A stretch of 7,873 bases of DNA from an uncultured Actinomycetes bacterium (GTDB taxonomy: Bacteria > Actinomycetota > Actinomycetes > Nanopelagicales > Nanopelagicaceae): the NCBI GenBank assembly GCA_903827345.1, contig CAIKID010000073.1, forward strand, positions 1 to 7,873, read 5' to 3'. The notes beneath the pieces are model-generated. The model was not told the DNA's origin. It was given only the letters and a program-made list of their open reading frames with translations, and did no database searches. The position numbers were made by a program, and so were the translations under genes. This document shows positions 6,358 to 7,873 of this stretch, piece by piece. Position 1 is the stretch's first letter. Each line of letters opens with the position of its first letter.

Positions 6358-6849
6358 TTATGACTCGGGGTCGGTAACAATTACCTGAGCTGGACGTAGA
6401 ACGCGCTCCTTAAACTTGTAACCTGGACGTAAAACTTTTGTCACTTGAGTCTCAGTAACGGTTGGGGACGTCTCATGCATCAGTGCCTCGTGGATGTAAG
6501 GATCGAAGATAACGCCGGTTTCGACAAATTTAGTTAAACCTAACTTTGCCGTAGTCGCTGTTAGTTGATCCGCGACAGCTTTGAAGCCGCCAGAGAGTTC
6601 GCCATGTTCTTCTGCTCGATCAATATCGTCGAGTGCAGCTAGGAATTGTGCGAGAACGAGTCCGGTGACAACTTCGGAGGATTCACTGCGTTCTTTATCG
6701 ATGCGCTTGCGATAATTCTGGAAGTCGGCTTGTAGTCGTTGTAGATCGCTTGTGAGAACAGCCACTGGATCTACTTCTGCAATCGCTTCTGCGACGGCAT
6801 CGGAGAGCGCTTGTTCAGCGCTCTCTTCGCCAATAGGTTCTTCAGTCAT
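6358..6849 (-). CDS. grpE: GrpE, nucleotide-exchange factor for DnaK
   Basis: Homodimeric cytoplasmic co-chaperone that releases ADP from DnaK and so resets its substrate cycle. It has 163 residues, on the short side for the family, with a short acidic N-terminal tail (about 1-30). The long dimer-forming helix begins near residue 34 and includes LQADFQNYRKR. The C-terminal beta domain carries the GrpE signature: FDPYIHEALMHE, then a short variable stretch, then PGYKFKERVLRPAQVIV. Its ATG overlaps the dnaK stop by one base (TAATG), with only a weak purine stretch upstream, so re-initiation after dnaK is the likely mode of translation. dnaJ follows 23 bp downstream. No frameshift or unusual segment is seen. 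Confidence 0.95.
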   Translation of the reverse strand: MTEEPIGEESAEQALSDAVAEAIAEVDPVAVLTSDLQRLQADFQNYRKRIDKERSESSEVVTGLVLAQFLAALDDIDRAEEHGELSGGFKAVADQLTATTAKLGLTKFVETGVIFDPYIHEALMHETSPTVTETQVTKVLRPGYKFKERVLRPAQVIVTDPES

Positions 6850-7873
6850 TACTGCTCTTCTACGATCTCGGCATCTTCGACGCCATCATCAGCCTTTGGG
6901 GCTTCTGTAGGCTCTGCTGCATTTGCAGCGTAGAGAGATGCACCAAGTTCTTGGCTAAGAGTTGAAACCTTCTCGGTCGCAGATTTAATAGCGTTTACAT
7001 CTGCGCCTACTAGTGCACTCTTTAGTTCACCAAGAGCGCTCTCAACATCAGCCTTCTTCGCTGCGGTATCACCTTGTGACAACTTCTCTTCATTGTCTTT
7101 GATGAACTTCTCGGTCTGATAAACCAGGCCATCGCCCATATTGCGAACCTCGGCCTCTTCGCGGCGCGCCTTATCTTCCTCGGCGTGGGCTTCAGCATCC
7201 TTCACCATACGCTCGATCTCTTCCTTTGAAAGAGATGATCCGCCACTGATGGTGATCTTCTGCTCTTTTCCGGTGCCAAGATCCTTAGCGCCAACGTGCA
7301 AAATGCCGTTCGCATCGATATCAAAGGTGACTTCGATTTGCGGCACTCCACGTGGAGCTGGAGCGATACCCGTAAGCTCAAACATTCCTAGGCGCTTATT
7401 AGCGCTGGCGATCTCGCGCTCTCCTTGAAAGACCTGAATTTGCACGGCAGGTTGGTTGTCATCTGCGGTTGTAAAGATTTCAGAACGCTTAGTTGGAATT
7501 GTTGTGTTCTTCTCAATTAGCTTGGTCATAACTCCACCCTTGGTTTCGATACCAAGTGAGAGAGGCGTGACATCAAGAAGGAGGATGTCTTTAACATCAC
7601 CCTTGAGAACTCCAGCCTGTAGAGCCGCTCCGACAGCAACAACCTCGTCAGGGTTTACGCCCTTGTTAGGCTCTTTGCCGCCAGTAAGTTCGCGAACTAA
7701 ATCAACTACTGCAGGCATACGTGTTGAGCCACCAACCAAGACAACGTGATTGATATCGGCGATCGGGATTCCGGCATCCTTCAAGACAGTTTGGAATGGA
7801 CCTTTGCAACGTGCAAGCAAATCTGCCGTCATGTTTTCAAATTGAGCTCGTGTGATTGTCTCATCTAAGAACA
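6849..7873 (-). CDS. dnaK: DnaK (Hsp70) chaperone, C-terminal 340 residues, cut by the window's right edge
   Basis: Hsp70 chaperone that binds unfolded peptides in an ATP-controlled cycle with DnaJ and GrpE, and co-represses with HspR in studied actinobacteria. The frame stays open to the right edge: the 13 codons before the internal Met at 7832 read FLDETITRAQFEN, ordinary Hsp70 sequence, so that Met is not the start. In visible numbering, GGSTRMP at 47-53 belongs to the nucleotide-binding domain, and the hydrophobic interdomain linker leads into LLLDVTPLSLG at 97-107. The substrate-binding beta domain follows (TTIPTKRSEIFTT, VFQGERE, FDIDANGILHV), then the helical lid (SKEEIERMVKDAEAHAEED onward). 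The end is an acidic tail, DDGVEDAEIVEEQ. Roughly the C-terminal 55% of a usual DnaK is present. It is the first visible gene of the dnaK-grpE-dnaJ-hspR run; its promoter and any HAIR operator lie outside. Confidence 0.97.
   Translation of the reverse strand, partial: FLDETITRAQFENMTADLLARCKGPFQTVLKDAGIPIADINHVVLVGGSTRMPAVVDLVRELTGGKEPNKGVNPDEVVAVGAALQAGVLKGDVKDILLLDVTPLSLGIETKGGVMTKLIEKNTTIPTKRSEIFTTADDNQPAVQIQVFQGEREIASANKRLGMFELTGIAPAPRGVPQIEVTFDIDANGILHVGAKDLGTGKEQKITISGGSSLSKEEIERMVKDAEAHAEEDKARREEAEVRNMGDGLVYQTEKFIKDNEEKLSQGDTAAKKADVESALGELKSALVGADVNAIKSATEKVSTLSQELGASLYAANAAEPTEAPKADDGVEDAEIVEEQ

Larger units (their letters stand above)
4499..7873 (-). other. Probable dnaK-grpE-dnaJ-hspR-pyrE transcription unit
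   Basis: Five co-directional genes sit with junctions of -1, 23, -4 and 13 bp. No spacer is long enough to hold an obvious promoter or hairpin terminator. The first four match the conserved actinobacterial heat-shock operon; pyrE as the fifth member is inferred from spacing alone. An internal promoter inside the 3' part of dnaJ or hspR cannot be excluded by eye. Confidence 0.6.

Noticed and set aside
7830..7832. ATG at 7832 as a possible start of a shortened DnaK
   Set aside because: The frame stays open to the window edge with ordinary Hsp70 sequence upstream (ITRAQFEN). The gene is cut by the window, not truncated.
4499..7873. HAIR operator (CTTGAGT-N7-ACTCAAG) for HspR inside the window
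   Set aside because: Isolated half-site-like matches occur (near 5010 and 6443), but I saw none with a correctly spaced inverted partner, and all lie within genes. The expected site is upstream of dnaK, outside the window.

Overview
This window is a compact housekeeping segment, most likely from an actinobacterium (Actinomycetota). The main evidence is the dnaK-grpE-dnaJ-hspR operon closed by a MerR-type HspR repressor, an arrangement known from Streptomyces and Mycobacterium. The TopA, PyrE and proton-pyrophosphatase sequences also read as actinobacterial. Base composition is about half G+C by eye, low for the phylum, and gaps between genes are very short. Together these suggest a streamlined low-GC lineage, such as the freshwater Nanopelagicales (acI) type. 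That placement is inference and cannot be proved from this window.

Layout from left to right: (1) bases 1-1430, minus strand, the N-terminal 476 codons of DNA topoisomerase I (topA), cut by the left edge. (2) 1471-3729, minus, a complete membrane proton-translocating pyrophosphatase (hppA), 40 bp upstream of topA and in the same direction. (3) 3730-3861, an AT-rich divergent intergenic region, the only sizeable non-coding stretch. (4) 3862-4497, plus, a DedA-family membrane protein, the only plus-strand gene. (5) 4499-5032, minus, orotate phosphoribosyltransferase (pyrE), convergent with dedA and separated from it by one base. (6) 5046-7873, minus, hspR, dnaJ, grpE and the C-terminal part of dnaK, which is cut by the right edge. 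No stretch over 300 bases lacks a gene. I see no rRNA, tRNA, insertion sequence, CRISPR array, phage gene or classical hairpin terminator.

The right half works as a heat-shock unit. DnaK, its nucleotide-exchange factor GrpE and a J-protein are followed by HspR, which in studied actinobacteria represses its own operon with DnaK as co-repressor. Start and stop codons overlap at dnaK/grpE (TAATG) and dnaJ/hspR (ATGA). pyrE starts only 13 bp after hspR, so pyrimidine synthesis may share this transcript. On the left, hppA and topA probably share a transcript starting in the 3730-3861 region.

Nothing here looks like a new system. The points most worth a second look are a cysteine-free DnaJ without its zinc-finger domain inside the dnaK operon, pyrE at the tail of the heat-shock operon, a potassium-independence signature in the pyrophosphatase, and a possibly leaderless dedA with codon use unlike its neighbours.
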